From positions 1-64,000 of the forward strand of contig JBARRP010000181.1 in assembly GCA_049644285.1 (NCBI GenBank): a DNA stretch of 64,000 nt. The letters run 5' to 3'. This stretch comes from CAVRXT01 sp049644285 (GTDB lineage Bacteria; Acidobacteriota; Terriglobia; Acidiferrales; UBA7541). Position 1 is the first letter of the stretch. Each line of letters starts with the position of its first letter. The notes below the pieces were generated by a model, which was given only the letters and a program-made list of their open reading frames with translations, ran no database searches and was not told where the DNA came from. The position numbers and the translations under genes are program-made. Positions 51,553-60,769 of this stretch are shown piece by piece.

Positions 51553-52800
51553 CTATTCGGCCCGTAGAGCCTCGACCGGGTCGAGACGAGCCGCTCGCAG
51601 AGCTGGCCAAAGTCCGAAAAACACCCCTACCCCCGTGGATACCCCAATAGCTAACATCACAGCGTTCAAAGGCGTCCGCATCGGCATCCCGGTAGATACT
51701 TTCACCAGTTCAGTAACGGCCAAGGAAAACACCACGCCAGCTATGCCACCCACTGCAGACATCACTGACGCCTCAACCAAGAATTGCAACAGGATGTCCT
51801 TCTGTCGTGCGCCGAGAGACTTGCGAATTCCAATTTCGCGCGTGCGTTCGGTGACCGAAGCCAGCATGATGTTCATGATCACAACGCCCCCGATAACGAG
51901 AAAGATGGAAACCACACCAATCGAAACGTTCGCCAACCCGCCGAAGATCTGGTTCCAAAGGCTTGTAACCGATTCGCTGGCAATGATGCCGAAAGCATCT
52001 GGGTCATCATAAGGTTGGTGACGCCGTGCCCGCATCTGCGCCCGCGCCTGATCTTCAGCCTCGACCATCGTTCCCGGGGAACTGCATTTCACGCCGATCC
52101 AGAGACCTTCCTCATCCGGCGGGCCTTCCCCCCATACTTTTTGCAGAGTCGTCAGCGGGATGTAGATGAAATTGTCCTGGCTTTGACCGAAGGCGGAGCC
52201 CTGCGTTTCTGCCACGCCGACGACGTCGAATGGAATATTCTCAACCCACACCGCCTGACCTAAAGGATCCCTTTGAGGAAAGATCCGTTGAGCAACGTCG
52301 GCTCCAATGAACGCCACAAGCCGCCGGTGCTCGTATTCGCTTGGCGTGAAGAAACGCCCGCTAGCTACCTTATCCGTCGCTATGTCGATGATGTTGGGCG
52401 TGGCGCCGCGGATGTTCACGTCGTCGAGGCTCCCGCCGCCCCCGCGCACCCCTTTGAATCGCCAGTCCTGGGCGCCGACCTGATCCGCCAGCGTTAAGTG
52501 GCCCTGCAGGTACTCGAAATCGTCCATCCTGATCTTCGAATTCCGACGCTTCGCGGCGAGAAAATCCTTCGCGTTGGTGATGATCGGGAACCGCGCGACA
52601 TAGAACACGTTCGTCCCAAAATTGGCGACTCGCTCCGCAACGTACGTGTTAAGGCCATCAACGGCTGACACTACTCCAATCAGGGCCGCCACGGCGATGA
52701 TCACGCCGAGTAAGGTCAGAAAGGAACGCAGCTTGTGCGCCCACAGGTTTTCGAGCGCGATGAGTGCCGGTTCACTCCAGAAAGCCTGTCGCCTGGCCAC
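51553..52800 (-). CDS. MacB/FtsX-type ABC transporter permease
   Basis: 415 residues, first gene of a two-permease operon. N-terminal helix (KLRSFLTLLGVIIAVAALIGVVSAV), periplasmic MacB_PCD domain, and C-terminal FtsX domain with VIMNIMLASVTERTREIGIRKSLGARQKDILLQFL. It ends in DPVEALRAE like its partner. The 236 bases upstream, to the end of the dehydrogenase operon, hold no ATPase or other gene; a promoter must lie there, but no hexamers stand out. Confidence 0.9.
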   Translation of the reverse strand: MARRQAFWSEPALIALENLWAHKLRSFLTLLGVIIAVAALIGVVSAVDGLNTYVAERVANFGTNVFYVARFPIITNAKDFLAAKRRNSKIRMDDFEYLQGHLTLADQVGAQDWRFKGVRGGGGSLDDVNIRGATPNIIDIATDKVASGRFFTPSEYEHRRLVAFIGADVAQRIFPQRDPLGQAVWVENIPFDVVGVAETQGSAFGQSQDNFIYIPLTTLQKVWGEGPPDEEGLWIGVKCSSPGTMVEAEDQARAQMRARRHQPYDDPDAFGIIASESVTSLWNQIFGGLANVSIGVVSIFLVIGGVVIMNIMLASVTERTREIGIRKSLGARQKDILLQFLVEASVMSAVGGIAGVVFSLAVTELVKVSTGMPMRTPLNAVMLAIGVSTGVGVFFGLWPALRAARLDPVEALRAE

Positions 52801-53036
52801 GTCTTAAAGCCTTTCCTTGTCGAGGCTGCTTGCCAAATTCTGCGGATCCCTTTTCCTTCAGACTAGCACAAGCGTTTTGCCCGGAGCATATTTCCGCGCA
52901 TTCGCACTTTGCGGCGAGTACCTGCGGCAACCTTGCGGTCAATGCCTGTGAGGAGCTTGCCTCCGACGCGGGTATTCGCCCCGTGCGTCCGGCTTCTCCA
53001 TCTCGAAGCGGAGCGCTCGAGACCAGGCGCGGCCCG

Positions 53037-54218
53037 TCACCGCAGCCATTTCTCAGGTTCGCGAATGCCCGCGGCCACGTCGGCTAGAAATGCCGCTGCG
53101 CGAGCCCCATCCGCGACCCGATGGTCGCACGACAGCGTCAGGGTCATCGTGGGACGGATCCCCGGCCGGCCATCCACCGGCACGACCCGGTCAGCGATCG
53201 TCCCCACCGCGAGAATCGCAGCCTGCGGGGGACTGATGATCGCGGTGAAGGCATCGACGCCGTACATGCCCAGATTGCTGATGGTGAAAGTCGCTCCGGC
53301 GATGTCGGCCGGGCGGAGTCGGCCCGCCCGGGCTCGCTCGGTGAGCTCCCGTCGCAGCACGGCGATCTCCCCGAGGTCCGCCTTGTCGGCGTTGTGGATC
53401 ACCGGCGCAACGACGCCGTTCTTGACCGCGATCGCGACAGCGATATTTACTTCTTGATTGAGGCGAATTCGCTCGCCGGCCCAGCTCGCATTGAGCCGAG
53501 GATGCTGCACCAGGATACGACCCAGTAGCGCGACCAGCAGATCCGTATGCGTCGGTCGCACTCCGCGCGCCTTTTCGATCGCTGGTCCCAACTTCTCGCG
53601 CTGTTCGACGAGCGCGCCCGCGTCAACCTCTCGGACCACGAAGAAATGCGGCACGCTGGTCCAGCTTTGAGTCGTTCGTTCGGCCATGAGCCGCGCGACG
53701 GAGCTCAATGCTTCGGGCTCATTCGCAGCAGGCGCGCCTTTCGCTTCCACAATGGAGAGAACGTCCGATGCAAGAATCTCTCCTTCCGGGCCCGATCCCC
53801 GCAAGCGCCCGATGTCGATGCTGTGCTCGCGCGCGAGACGTCGAGCTTTGGGTGAGATTCTTAAGTCAGTGGCGGCGGGCTTCTCAGAAGTATGCGCTAC
53901 GCTCGAAACCGCGCGCACGGGTTCATTCGACGACTTGCTCCCAGACTGAACCGGCGCGACCTCCGCAGGAGGACGCTCACCAGGAGCGACGATCCAGGCA
54001 ATCGTTTCGCCCACGGGGATTACGGCGCCCTCGTGGGCCCTTATGCCAGCGAGAATGCCTTCAGCCGGCGCCTCGATTTCAACTACGGCTTTATCGGTTT
54101 CCACTTCCAGGAGCGGCTCGCCTTTGGCTACCTGCTCGCCTTCTTTCTTCCGCCAAGCGATGAGCTTGCCGGTTTCCTGCGTCAGCTCGAGAGCGGGCAT
54201 AACGACGCTGATAGCCAT
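53037..54218 (-). CDS. 2-oxoacid dehydrogenase E2 (dihydrolipoamide acyltransferase)
   Basis: 393 residues. A single lipoyl domain holds Lys43 in ETDKAVVEIEAP, a peripheral-subunit-binding domain lies at about 121-155 (SPKARRLAREHSIDIGRLRGSGPEGEI), and the acyltransferase domain ends with SCDHRVADG (His366, Asp370). All catalytic residues are present. It takes the acyl group from the E1 component and passes it to CoA. It lies in the same operon as E1 alpha and E1 beta but is separated from them by the M24 gene. No lipoamide dehydrogenase (E3) is encoded in the window, so E3 is probably shared with another complex. Confidence 0.92.
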   Translation of the reverse strand: MAISVVMPALELTQETGKLIAWRKKEGEQVAKGEPLLEVETDKAVVEIEAPAEGILAGIRAHEGAVIPVGETIAWIVAPGERPPAEVAPVQSGSKSSNEPVRAVSSVAHTSEKPAATDLRISPKARRLAREHSIDIGRLRGSGPEGEILASDVLSIVEAKGAPAANEPEALSSVARLMAERTTQSWTSVPHFFVVREVDAGALVEQREKLGPAIEKARGVRPTHTDLLVALLGRILVQHPRLNASWAGERIRLNQEVNIAVAIAVKNGVVAPVIHNADKADLGEIAVLRRELTERARAGRLRPADIAGATFTISNLGMYGVDAFTAIISPPQAAILAVGTIADRVVPVDGRPGIRPTMTLTLSCDHRVADGARAAAFLADVAAGIREPEKWLR

Positions 54219-54248
54219 GGTCTGTTGGGAACGTCGAGGAAAAAATCC

Positions 54249-55595
54249 TTAGTCGGTGACCCCGACTCGCTCAGCCTTAGAACTGGCTTCGACCATGTCC
54301 ACGACGCGCTGGCTGGGCGCGGCTTCGCTCTCTCGGGCAGTCGGGAGCGGTCCATTGACGGTCACATAGTGCGCGCCCGCCACCAGCAGATCTTCGGCCG
54401 GGAAGCGCGTGATGACCTCGTGGCCGGTCTGCGTGACCACAATTTCTTCCTCGATCCGAGCGGCGCTCCAGCCGTCGGTCGAGGGCCAAAATGTCTCCAA
54501 CGCGAAGACCATGCCGGGCTTAATTTCGTGCGGATGATCAAGCGACACGAGCCGGCTGATCACCGGCTTTTCCCAGATAGCAAGCCCAACGCCATGCCCA
54601 TATTGCAGGGCGAAGCAAGCCTCTTCGTTCGGAAAGCCGAACTCCTGCGCTTTGGGCCATACAGCGGCGATCTCCCCGGTGGTGCGACCCGGGCGCACCA
54701 GCGAGATCGCTGCGTCGAGGTACTCGCGGCAGCGTTTATAGGCATCGATCATCGCGTGCGATGCGTAGCCGATCGTGAAGCACCGGTAGTAGCAGGTGCG
54801 GTAGCCCATGTAGGAATGGAGAATGTCGTAGTAAACGGGGTCGCCCGGGCGAAGCACGCGATCCGAGAAAACGTGGGGATGCGGATTGCAGCGCTCCCCG
54901 GAGATAGCATTAACCGCTTCGACGTATTCGGAGCCGAGATCGTACAGCACCTTGCTCACGAGCCCGACTGCTTCGTTCTCGCGCAGGCCGGGCCTCATCG
55001 CCCTGTATAGCTCGTCGTAGGCTGCGTCCACCATCATCGCCGACATGTTGAGGAGTGTGATCTCGTCCTGCGTCTTGATCAAGCGCGCATCCGACATAAG
55101 CTGTTGTCCATCACCCACGGTGATGCCTTCGCGTTGCAGAGCAAAAAGGAGGGGCAGCTCGATGATATCGATTCCAAGCGGGTCTTTGTGCAGCCTGCGC
55201 TTCTCGAGCTCGATGCGAATCTTCCGTGCGACGTCTTCCGCGCGTCCCATCTCGGGCGACATCGCGCCCCGCAGTAGTGAGATCCCCGCCCGGGACCGGT
55301 CGCCGAGCCACGGACAGTGAAGCTGATGATGACGCGCAGCCGAACCGAAGTCCCAGAGAATCGGCTCGTCGTTCTGTGGCAGCAGTGTAAAACGATTGGC
55401 CTTGTCTTGCGCCCAACTGCCGATGTGCGTGGCGGTAATGTAGCGCACATTGTTCATATCAAAGCAGAGGAGGGCGCCCATCTCCGATTTGGCCAGTAGG
55501 CTCTTGACTCGCGCCAATCGTTCTCGGCGCAGCCGCTCGAAATCCACCCGTTGCTCCCAGTCAACTGCCATCGTCCCGTGAGTCGGCAATGCCAT
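54249..55595 (-). CDS. M24-family (pita-bread fold) protein, metal site altered
   Basis: 448 residues, with AGGAGG before the ATG. The N-terminal creatinase-like domain and C-terminal M24 domain are full length. Of the five usual metal ligands, Asp257, His334 (YGHGVGL), Glu367 (FALETFW) and Glu383 (IEEEIVV) are present. The second Asp is Cys268 (GYRTCYYR), exactly 11 residues after Asp257 as expected for the missing ligand. It may be a prolidase-like enzyme with one altered metal, or a non-peptidase such as a lyase or hydrolase of a small acid. It sits between E1 beta and E2 with 23- and 30-base gaps, so it belongs to the pathway rather than to general proteolysis. Confidence 0.8.
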   Translation of the reverse strand: MALPTHGTMAVDWEQRVDFERLRRERLARVKSLLAKSEMGALLCFDMNNVRYITATHIGSWAQDKANRFTLLPQNDEPILWDFGSAARHHQLHCPWLGDRSRAGISLLRGAMSPEMGRAEDVARKIRIELEKRRLHKDPLGIDIIELPLLFALQREGITVGDGQQLMSDARLIKTQDEITLLNMSAMMVDAAYDELYRAMRPGLRENEAVGLVSKVLYDLGSEYVEAVNAISGERCNPHPHVFSDRVLRPGDPVYYDILHSYMGYRTCYYRCFTIGYASHAMIDAYKRCREYLDAAISLVRPGRTTGEIAAVWPKAQEFGFPNEEACFALQYGHGVGLAIWEKPVISRLVSLDHPHEIKPGMVFALETFWPSTDGWSAARIEEEIVVTQTGHEVITRFPAEDLLVAGAHYVTVNGPLPTARESEAAPSQRVVDMVEASSKAERVGVTD

Positions 55596-55618
55596 GGCAA
55601 GCCTCCTGTTCTGAAGTC

Positions 55619-56614
55619 TCAGGATCGTCCGCAGAGCGCCCGGGCCGCTTCGAACACCGCCTGTTCAGTAGGCACGGTCGCATCTTCGAGAGGGGGAGAG
55701 AAGGGGATCGGGACATGCATGGCCCCCAGCCTCCTAACTGGCCCGTCCAGATAATGGAAAGCGCCTTCAGCGATCACTGCGGCGATTTCTGCGGTGACTC
55801 CGTACCGTCCATACCCTTCATCGACAACGATAGCCCGTGATGTCTTCTTGGCCGATTCGATAAGAGCCCGCTCGTCGAGCGGCCAAGTCGTCCGCGGATC
55901 GATCACTTCGGCACTGATTCCAACCTCTTCAAGTGAAACCGCCGCCCCGAGCGCCACTTGCACCATGCTGCTTGTCGCGACGATGGTGATGTCGCGCCCC
56001 ACTCGCTTCACATCTGCCACTCCCAACGGTATGGTGTATTCCTCGCGCGGCACCGGACCTTTTAACTTGTACATCATCTTGTCTTCAAAGAACACGACCG
56101 GGTTCTCGTCCCGGATGGCCGTCTTCAGCAGCCCCTTCGCATCGTAGGGCGTCGACGGCAGCACTACCTTCAACCCGGGGATGTGGCTGAACAACGCATG
56201 CAGCGATTGCGAGTGCTGGGCAGCCGATCGGCGAGCGGCCCCTAGGGTCGTCCGCATGACCATGGGAACCTTCCACTTGCCACCGGACATGTAATGCACC
56301 TTCGCCGCTTGGTTCACCATCTGGTCCATCGTCAGAGTGATGAAATCGCCAAACATGATGTCAACCACCGGGCGAAGGCCCGTCATCGCGGCTCCGACTG
56401 CGAGGCCCGTGAAGCCGGCTTCTGAGATTGGCGTATCGACAACGCGATCGGTGCCGAACTCTTCCACAAGACCCGACAGGACCTTGAATGGCGTGCCGGC
56501 TTCCGCCACGTCTTCTCCGAGGATGCAGACCCGCGGGTCACGGCGCATCTCTTCCGCCAGCGCTTCCCGCACTGCATCGGCGAAGGTCAGCTCGCGGTGG
56601 TCGGCTTCAGGCAT
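55619..56614 (-). CDS. 2-oxoacid dehydrogenase E1 component, beta subunit
   Basis: 331 residues from the ATG at 56614; the longer frame starts inside the E1 alpha gene and lacks family character. Family marks: LTFADAVREALAEEMRRDPRVCILGEDVA, PISEAGFTGLAVGAAMTGLRPVVDIMF, HSQSLHALFSHIPGLKVVLPSTPYDAKGLL. Together with E1 alpha it decarboxylates a 2-oxoacid with thiamine diphosphate and loads the acyl group on E2. The start overlaps the E1 alpha stop by eight bases. Confidence 0.93.
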   Translation of the reverse strand: MPEADHRELTFADAVREALAEEMRRDPRVCILGEDVAEAGTPFKVLSGLVEEFGTDRVVDTPISEAGFTGLAVGAAMTGLRPVVDIMFGDFITLTMDQMVNQAAKVHYMSGGKWKVPMVMRTTLGAARRSAAQHSQSLHALFSHIPGLKVVLPSTPYDAKGLLKTAIRDENPVVFFEDKMMYKLKGPVPREEYTIPLGVADVKRVGRDITIVATSSMVQVALGAAVSLEEVGISAEVIDPRTTWPLDERALIESAKKTSRAIVVDEGYGRYGVTAEIAAVIAEGAFHYLDGPVRRLGAMHVPIPFSPPLEDATVPTEQAVFEAARALCGRS

Positions 56615-57605
56615 AGACGTCCTGTGTGACTTCTTCCGGACTGGGATACGGAGCCGCAAGGGCAAACGCTACAGCCGACTCGATCTCCGACTTGACTTCC
56701 GAATGAATGCGATCGAACAGGGCGCGGTCGGCGAGGCTCTGCTCGATCAGCCAGTCGGTTAGATTCTTGATTGGATCGCGCTCGGCCATCCAGCGTTGCT
56801 CTTCCTGCTTCGAGCGGTAGTACTCACGGTTGATGTCGCCCACATGATGGCCTCGGTAGCGGTAGGTGTTACACAGGAGGAAGGCAGGACCTTTTCCCTG
56901 CCGGGCGCGTTCGACGAGTCGAGCTGCCGTCGCATACACCGCGCGCACATCCTGTCCATCGACGGTCTCCGCGTCCATCCCGAAAGCAGCCGCGCGCGCC
57001 GGGATGTTGCCGGCCGTGGTCTCCGTATAGGGGGTGTACTCGTTATAGAGATTGTTCTCGCAGGCGTAGATCACCGGCAGCTTCCAGAGCTGCGCCAAAT
57101 TCATTACCTCGTAGAGGATGCCCTGTCCCAGCGCTCCCTCACCGAAGAAGCAGACCGCCACCTGGGCCGTGCCCAAGCGCTTGGCAGAAAACGCGGCCCC
57201 GGTGGCAATCCCTACGCTGCCGGCCACGATGGCATTCGCTCCCAGATTGCCGGTCGCCGGGTCGGCAATGTGCATCGATCCGCCCTTCCCCCGGCAGTAT
57301 CCCCCCTCTTTGCCGAGGAGTTCAGCGAACATGCGGTCCGGAGAGGCGCCTTTCGCCAAGCAGTGCCCATGGCCTCGATGCGTGCTCGTAATGTAGTCGT
57401 CGGAATGGAGCGCCTCGCAGATCCCCACCGCCACGGCTTCCTCGCCGACATATAGGTGAGCAAGCCCGGGCATCAGGGCACGAGTGTACAGCTCGTTCAC
57501 CTGTTCTTCGAACAAGCGAATCGCCACCATCCGCCGGTACATGCGGATCCACTGTTCGACAGCAATGCCGGCGTCGGCAGCGGTCCGGTTCGTGGCAGTG
57601 CTCAT
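56607..57605 (-). CDS. 2-oxoacid dehydrogenase E1 component, alpha subunit
   Basis: 332 residues from the ATG at 57605, which overlaps the upstream stop (ATGA). The frame stays open for another 717 bases, but that is a shadow of the upstream gene. The thiamine diphosphate motif is GEGALGQGILYEVMNLAQLWKLPVIYACENN in two parts, and RGHGHCLAKG and GKGGSMHIAD are typical. The subunit resembles acetoin or pyruvate dehydrogenase E1 alpha (AcoA/PdhA) more than branched-chain E1. The substrate is not set by these motifs. Confidence 0.92.
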   Translation of the reverse strand: MSTATNRTAADAGIAVEQWIRMYRRMVAIRLFEEQVNELYTRALMPGLAHLYVGEEAVAVGICEALHSDDYITSTHRGHGHCLAKGASPDRMFAELLGKEGGYCRGKGGSMHIADPATGNLGANAIVAGSVGIATGAAFSAKRLGTAQVAVCFFGEGALGQGILYEVMNLAQLWKLPVIYACENNLYNEYTPYTETTAGNIPARAAAFGMDAETVDGQDVRAVYATAARLVERARQGKGPAFLLCNTYRYRGHHVGDINREYYRSKQEEQRWMAERDPIKNLTDWLIEQSLADRALFDRIHSEVKSEIESAVAFALAAPYPSPEEVTQDVYA

Positions 57606-58483
57606 CTCGCGACTCCTGACATTCGCGCCAATACGTCGAACACCACCGCAAAATCCTGCTTCGCCAAGCCCATGCCCCGAGCCGCCGTCAGAAACTCGTT
57701 GGTCACGGCCGTCGTCGGCAACGGGACATCGAGCTGGCGGCCCAACTCCAGCGCCAGCAACATGTCTTTCTGCATCATGTTCACGTCGAACCAAGCCTCT
57801 TCGGGCATGCGGAGGACGAAAGGCCCTCGGTATTGAACCATCGGCGACCCCACGACGCTGTGCGTGAGAACGTCCACCGCAGTCTCGCGAGCGATTCCGC
57901 TCTTTTCCGCGAGCAACACCCCCTCCGAGAACGCTAGCATCTGAACAGCAAGGCTGAGGTTTGTGGCGACCTTCATCGAGAGCGCGAGGCCGTTTTCGCC
58001 CACGTAAGTGACCTTGGGTCCAATATCCTCCAACAGCGGCTTCACCCGCTCGAAGGTCTCGCGGCGTCCCCCGACCATCACCGACAACTTTCCTTGCTCC
58101 AGCGTGGTCACGCTTCCGGAAACCGGCGAGTCGACCATATCCGCGCCCTTTTCTCGCACCTTCAATGCAAGGGCGCGGCTCACGGCGGGGCTGACAGTGC
58201 TCATATCGATCAGAATCTTGCCCGCGCTGAGTCCAGCTAATAAACCGTCCGGCCCCTCGGCAATAGCTGCGAGCGCCGCCGAGTTGGTAACCATCGTCAA
58301 AGTGAAGTCGGCCGCGACGCACACTGCACGCGGCGACTCAGCCCACCGCATCCCTCGGTCGATCAACCACTGCGCCTTCGAACGGGTGCGGTTGTACCCC
58401 GTGACTACGTGCCGTTTGTCCAGCAGCCGGTTCACCATCCGGCTGCCCATCACCCCGAGCCCCACAAATCCGACATTAGCCAT
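57602..58483 (-). CDS. 3-hydroxyisobutyrate dehydrogenase-family NAD(P) oxidoreductase
   Basis: 293 residues of the beta-hydroxyacid dehydrogenase family. The Rossmann motif GLGVMGSRM starts at residue 8, the substrate motif DSPVSGS is at 118-124, the catalytic Lys171 lies in GLALSMKVATN, and the final motif is MMQKDMLLAL. It oxidises a 3-hydroxyacid to its semialdehyde or keto form, or reduces tartronate semialdehyde. Placement directly after the regulator and before E1 alpha suggests it supplies or removes the 2-oxoacid. It overlaps the E1 alpha start by four bases. Confidence 0.9.
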   Translation of the reverse strand: MANVGFVGLGVMGSRMVNRLLDKRHVVTGYNRTRSKAQWLIDRGMRWAESPRAVCVAADFTLTMVTNSAALAAIAEGPDGLLAGLSAGKILIDMSTVSPAVSRALALKVREKGADMVDSPVSGSVTTLEQGKLSVMVGGRRETFERVKPLLEDIGPKVTYVGENGLALSMKVATNLSLAVQMLAFSEGVLLAEKSGIARETAVDVLTHSVVGSPMVQYRGPFVLRMPEEAWFDVNMMQKDMLLALELGRQLDVPLPTTAVTNEFLTAARGMGLAKQDFAVVFDVLARMSGVAR

Positions 58484-58500
58484 ACGTCACAGTCCCCAAG

Positions 58501-59283
58501 CTACCGGGGCTTCGAAGCTGCCGCGGTGCGGTGAGTCGCAGACTTGACACGCGAATCCTCGCGAACCTGTTGAAGATGAGCCCGCATTGCTACTCGCGCC
58601 TTTTCGGCATCCCGATTCTCAATCGCCTCGAGGATGCGCTTATGGTGAAATTGTCCGCGCTCCGGACCACCGTCAACATAGAAGATTCCCGTTCGCTGTT
58701 CACGCAGCAGCCCCACAATCGAATCGATCAGCGACAAGATAAGAGGGTTGGCTGCCGCTTCGGCCAGCGAGAGATGGAAGTCGAGATCTGCCTCGATGAA
58801 CGCGTTAGCGTCCTGCCGCGAGCGGTCCATCACCGCGATTGCCTCTCGCATGGCCGCCAGGTGTTGTCCGTCGGCGCGGGTCGCCGCCAGCGCGGCGATC
58901 TCGGGCTCGAGAATCTCGCGCACCTCGACCAACTGCCCGGAGCCTTCCGGTTGGCCAATCTTGACCATCAGGTCGAGCGATTGCCGGATGGCCTGGGACG
59001 TCCCGTTCGTGATGAACGTTCCGCGTCCGGAATAGGCCTCCACCAAGCCCTTTTCGCGCAGAACCTTAACCGCTTCCCGGACCGCGGTGCGGCTAACTCC
59101 AAATTGCACAGCCAACTCTCGCTCCGCAGGCAGTTGGTCGCCCGGTTTGAGGGCGCCCTTGAGTACGGATTCCTCAATCTGTTGAACAATCTGCTCGTAG
59201 AGCCGCAACGACTGGACTGTTTTGTACACCAAGTTCCTCCCCGGCCGGCCGTGTCGCAATTCGTGGTAGTCGAGCATCAACAT
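58501..59283 (-). CDS. GntR-family regulator, FadR/FCD subfamily
   Basis: 260 residues. A winged helix-turn-helix at about 28-95 (LKPGDQLPAERELAVQFGVSRTAVREAVKVLREKGLV in pieces) is followed by an FCD ligand domain with the metal-binding residues in EADLDFHLSLAEAAANP and HHKRILEAI. Members sense small organic acids and usually repress their own catabolic operon. It is the first gene of the dehydrogenase operon (17 bases before the next gene), and an overlapping palindrome lies 51 bases upstream. Confidence 0.92.
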   Translation of the reverse strand: MLMLDYHELRHGRPGRNLVYKTVQSLRLYEQIVQQIEESVLKGALKPGDQLPAERELAVQFGVSRTAVREAVKVLREKGLVEAYSGRGTFITNGTSQAIRQSLDLMVKIGQPEGSGQLVEVREILEPEIAALAATRADGQHLAAMREAIAVMDRSRQDANAFIEADLDFHLSLAEAAANPLILSLIDSIVGLLREQRTGIFYVDGGPERGQFHHKRILEAIENRDAEKARVAMRAHLQQVREDSRVKSATHRTAAASKPR

Positions 59284-59333
59284 TGAATGTCGAAATCCTC
59301 ACGATCAATACCTCTCCTCGCTTTGCAGGCTTC

Positions 59334-59354
59334 CTATACGGTGGTATAGCCACC
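59334..59354. promoter_or_regulatory. Candidate GntR/FCD operator
   Basis: Two overlapping palindromes: CTATAC-GGTG-GTATAG (59334-59349) and GGTGG-TATAG-CCACC (59340-59354). FadR/FCD regulators bind short TGGT...ACCA-like palindromes, so this is a likely autoregulatory site of the operon beginning at 59283. Confidence 0.6.
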
Positions 59355-59395
59355 GGACACGGTACCACATCGGCTAGACTCCGCGCAAAGTCTTC

Positions 59396-60769
59396 TTATT
59401 TACCTTCTTGGATCCAGACCGTCTTGATATTTGTGAACTCCCGAATCCCGTAAACCGAGAGTTCCCGTCCGTGGCCTGAATACTTGACGCCGCCAAAGGG
59501 AAGGCGCGGATCGGAAGCCACCATGCGGTTTATAAAAACCATTCCTGCTTCGAGTTCGTTTATCAAGCGCTCGCGCTCCGCCTCGTCATTCGTCCACGCG
59601 CTCGCTCCTAGCCCGAACCGGCTGTCATTCGCAATCCGAATCGCGTCATCGAGGTTCCTCGCCCGGAACACACACGCTACTGGACCGAATAGCTCCTCGG
59701 AGTATCCTGGCGAGTTCTTAGGAATGTTCGTTAACACCGTGGCCGCATAGAAATTTCCGGGGCGTTCGACAGGCTTGCCGCCTGTCAAAAGGCGTGCACC
59801 TGCCTTGATCGTCTTTTGGACGTCGTCGTTGAGGCTGACGACAGCGTCTGCGGTGGCTAGCGGACCCAGTTCGGTGGTTGCATCCATGGGATCCCCCACC
59901 TTGAGTGCCTCCATCTTCTTCACAAACTTACGTTCAAACTCGTCCGCAATCGGCTCCGCAATGATAAAGCGCTTGGCCGCAATGCACGACTGGCCATTGT
60001 TTTGAACTCGTGCCTTGACGGCGGTTGTCACCGCCTCGTCGAGATTTGCGCTGGGCATCACAATAAAAGGATCGCTGCCGCCCAGCTCCAGAACCACCTT
60101 CTTGATCCTCTTTGCCGCTGCGACCCCTACTTGGATGCCCGCTCCCTCGCTCCCGGTGAGGGTAGCCGCCACAACGCGCGGATCAGCAAGGATTCCGTCG
60201 ACCTTGTCGGCGCCAATCAGCAGCGTTTGAAATACCCCTTCCGGAAACCCTGCTCTTCGCACGATTTCCTCGATCATGAGCGCGCATTGCGGGACATTCG
60301 ATGCGTGCTTCAGGAGCCCCACGTTGCCCGCCATAAGACCGGGGGCCACGAATCGAAAAACCTGCCAAAACGGAAAGTTCCAGGGCATCACCGCCAGGAT
60401 CGGCCCAAGCGGTTGGTAACGAATGTAGCTTCGCTTCGCCGGTGTCTCGACCGCTTCATCGGCGAGAAACCGTTCGGCGTTTTCCGCATAATATCTGCAC
60501 GCCCAAGCGCACTTAGCGGCTTCTTCCACAGCGGCACGATGTGGCTTGCCCATCTCCGTGGTCATCAGTCGGCCGAAAGATTCCTTCTCTGCGTCGAGAA
60601 TTTCTGCCGCCTTGCACATCATTCGCGCACGTTCTGCGAATGAGAGTTTACGATAGCTGGAAAATGTGTCAGCGGCGCGCTGAAGCTTCTCCTCAATCTG
60701 TGAATCCGACAAAGGCTGAAATGTCCTCAGCACCTCGCCGTTCGCAGGGTTGATAGTCGCAATTGCCAT
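59396..60769 (-). CDS. NAD(P)-dependent aldehyde dehydrogenase (succinate-semialdehyde type)
   Basis: 457 residues from the ATG at 60769, which has GGGAGG ten bases upstream; a longer frame to 60847 adds a weak N-terminus. The catalytic pair is Glu228 (LELGGSDPF) and Cys262 (NNGQSCIAAKRF), with the NAD region PWNFPFWQVFR and EMGKP. It is closest in pattern to the short Sad/GabD-like succinate-semialdehyde dehydrogenases. It oxidises an aldehyde to an acid, perhaps a semialdehyde made by the neighbouring dehydrogenase. It is on the same strand as, and upstream of, the GntR operon, but separated by 112 bases with the operator. Confidence 0.9.
   Translation of the reverse strand: MAIATINPANGEVLRTFQPLSDSQIEEKLQRAADTFSSYRKLSFAERARMMCKAAEILDAEKESFGRLMTTEMGKPHRAAVEEAAKCAWACRYYAENAERFLADEAVETPAKRSYIRYQPLGPILAVMPWNFPFWQVFRFVAPGLMAGNVGLLKHASNVPQCALMIEEIVRRAGFPEGVFQTLLIGADKVDGILADPRVVAATLTGSEGAGIQVGVAAAKRIKKVVLELGGSDPFIVMPSANLDEAVTTAVKARVQNNGQSCIAAKRFIIAEPIADEFERKFVKKMEALKVGDPMDATTELGPLATADAVVSLNDDVQKTIKAGARLLTGGKPVERPGNFYAATVLTNIPKNSPGYSEELFGPVACVFRARNLDDAIRIANDSRFGLGASAWTNDEAERERLINELEAGMVFINRMVASDPRLPFGGVKYSGHGRELSVYGIREFTNIKTVWIQEGK

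Noticed and set aside
57606..58322. Upstream extension of the E1 alpha frame
   Set aside because: It is the antiphase shadow of the 3-hydroxyisobutyrate dehydrogenase-like gene and is rich in Arg/Gly.
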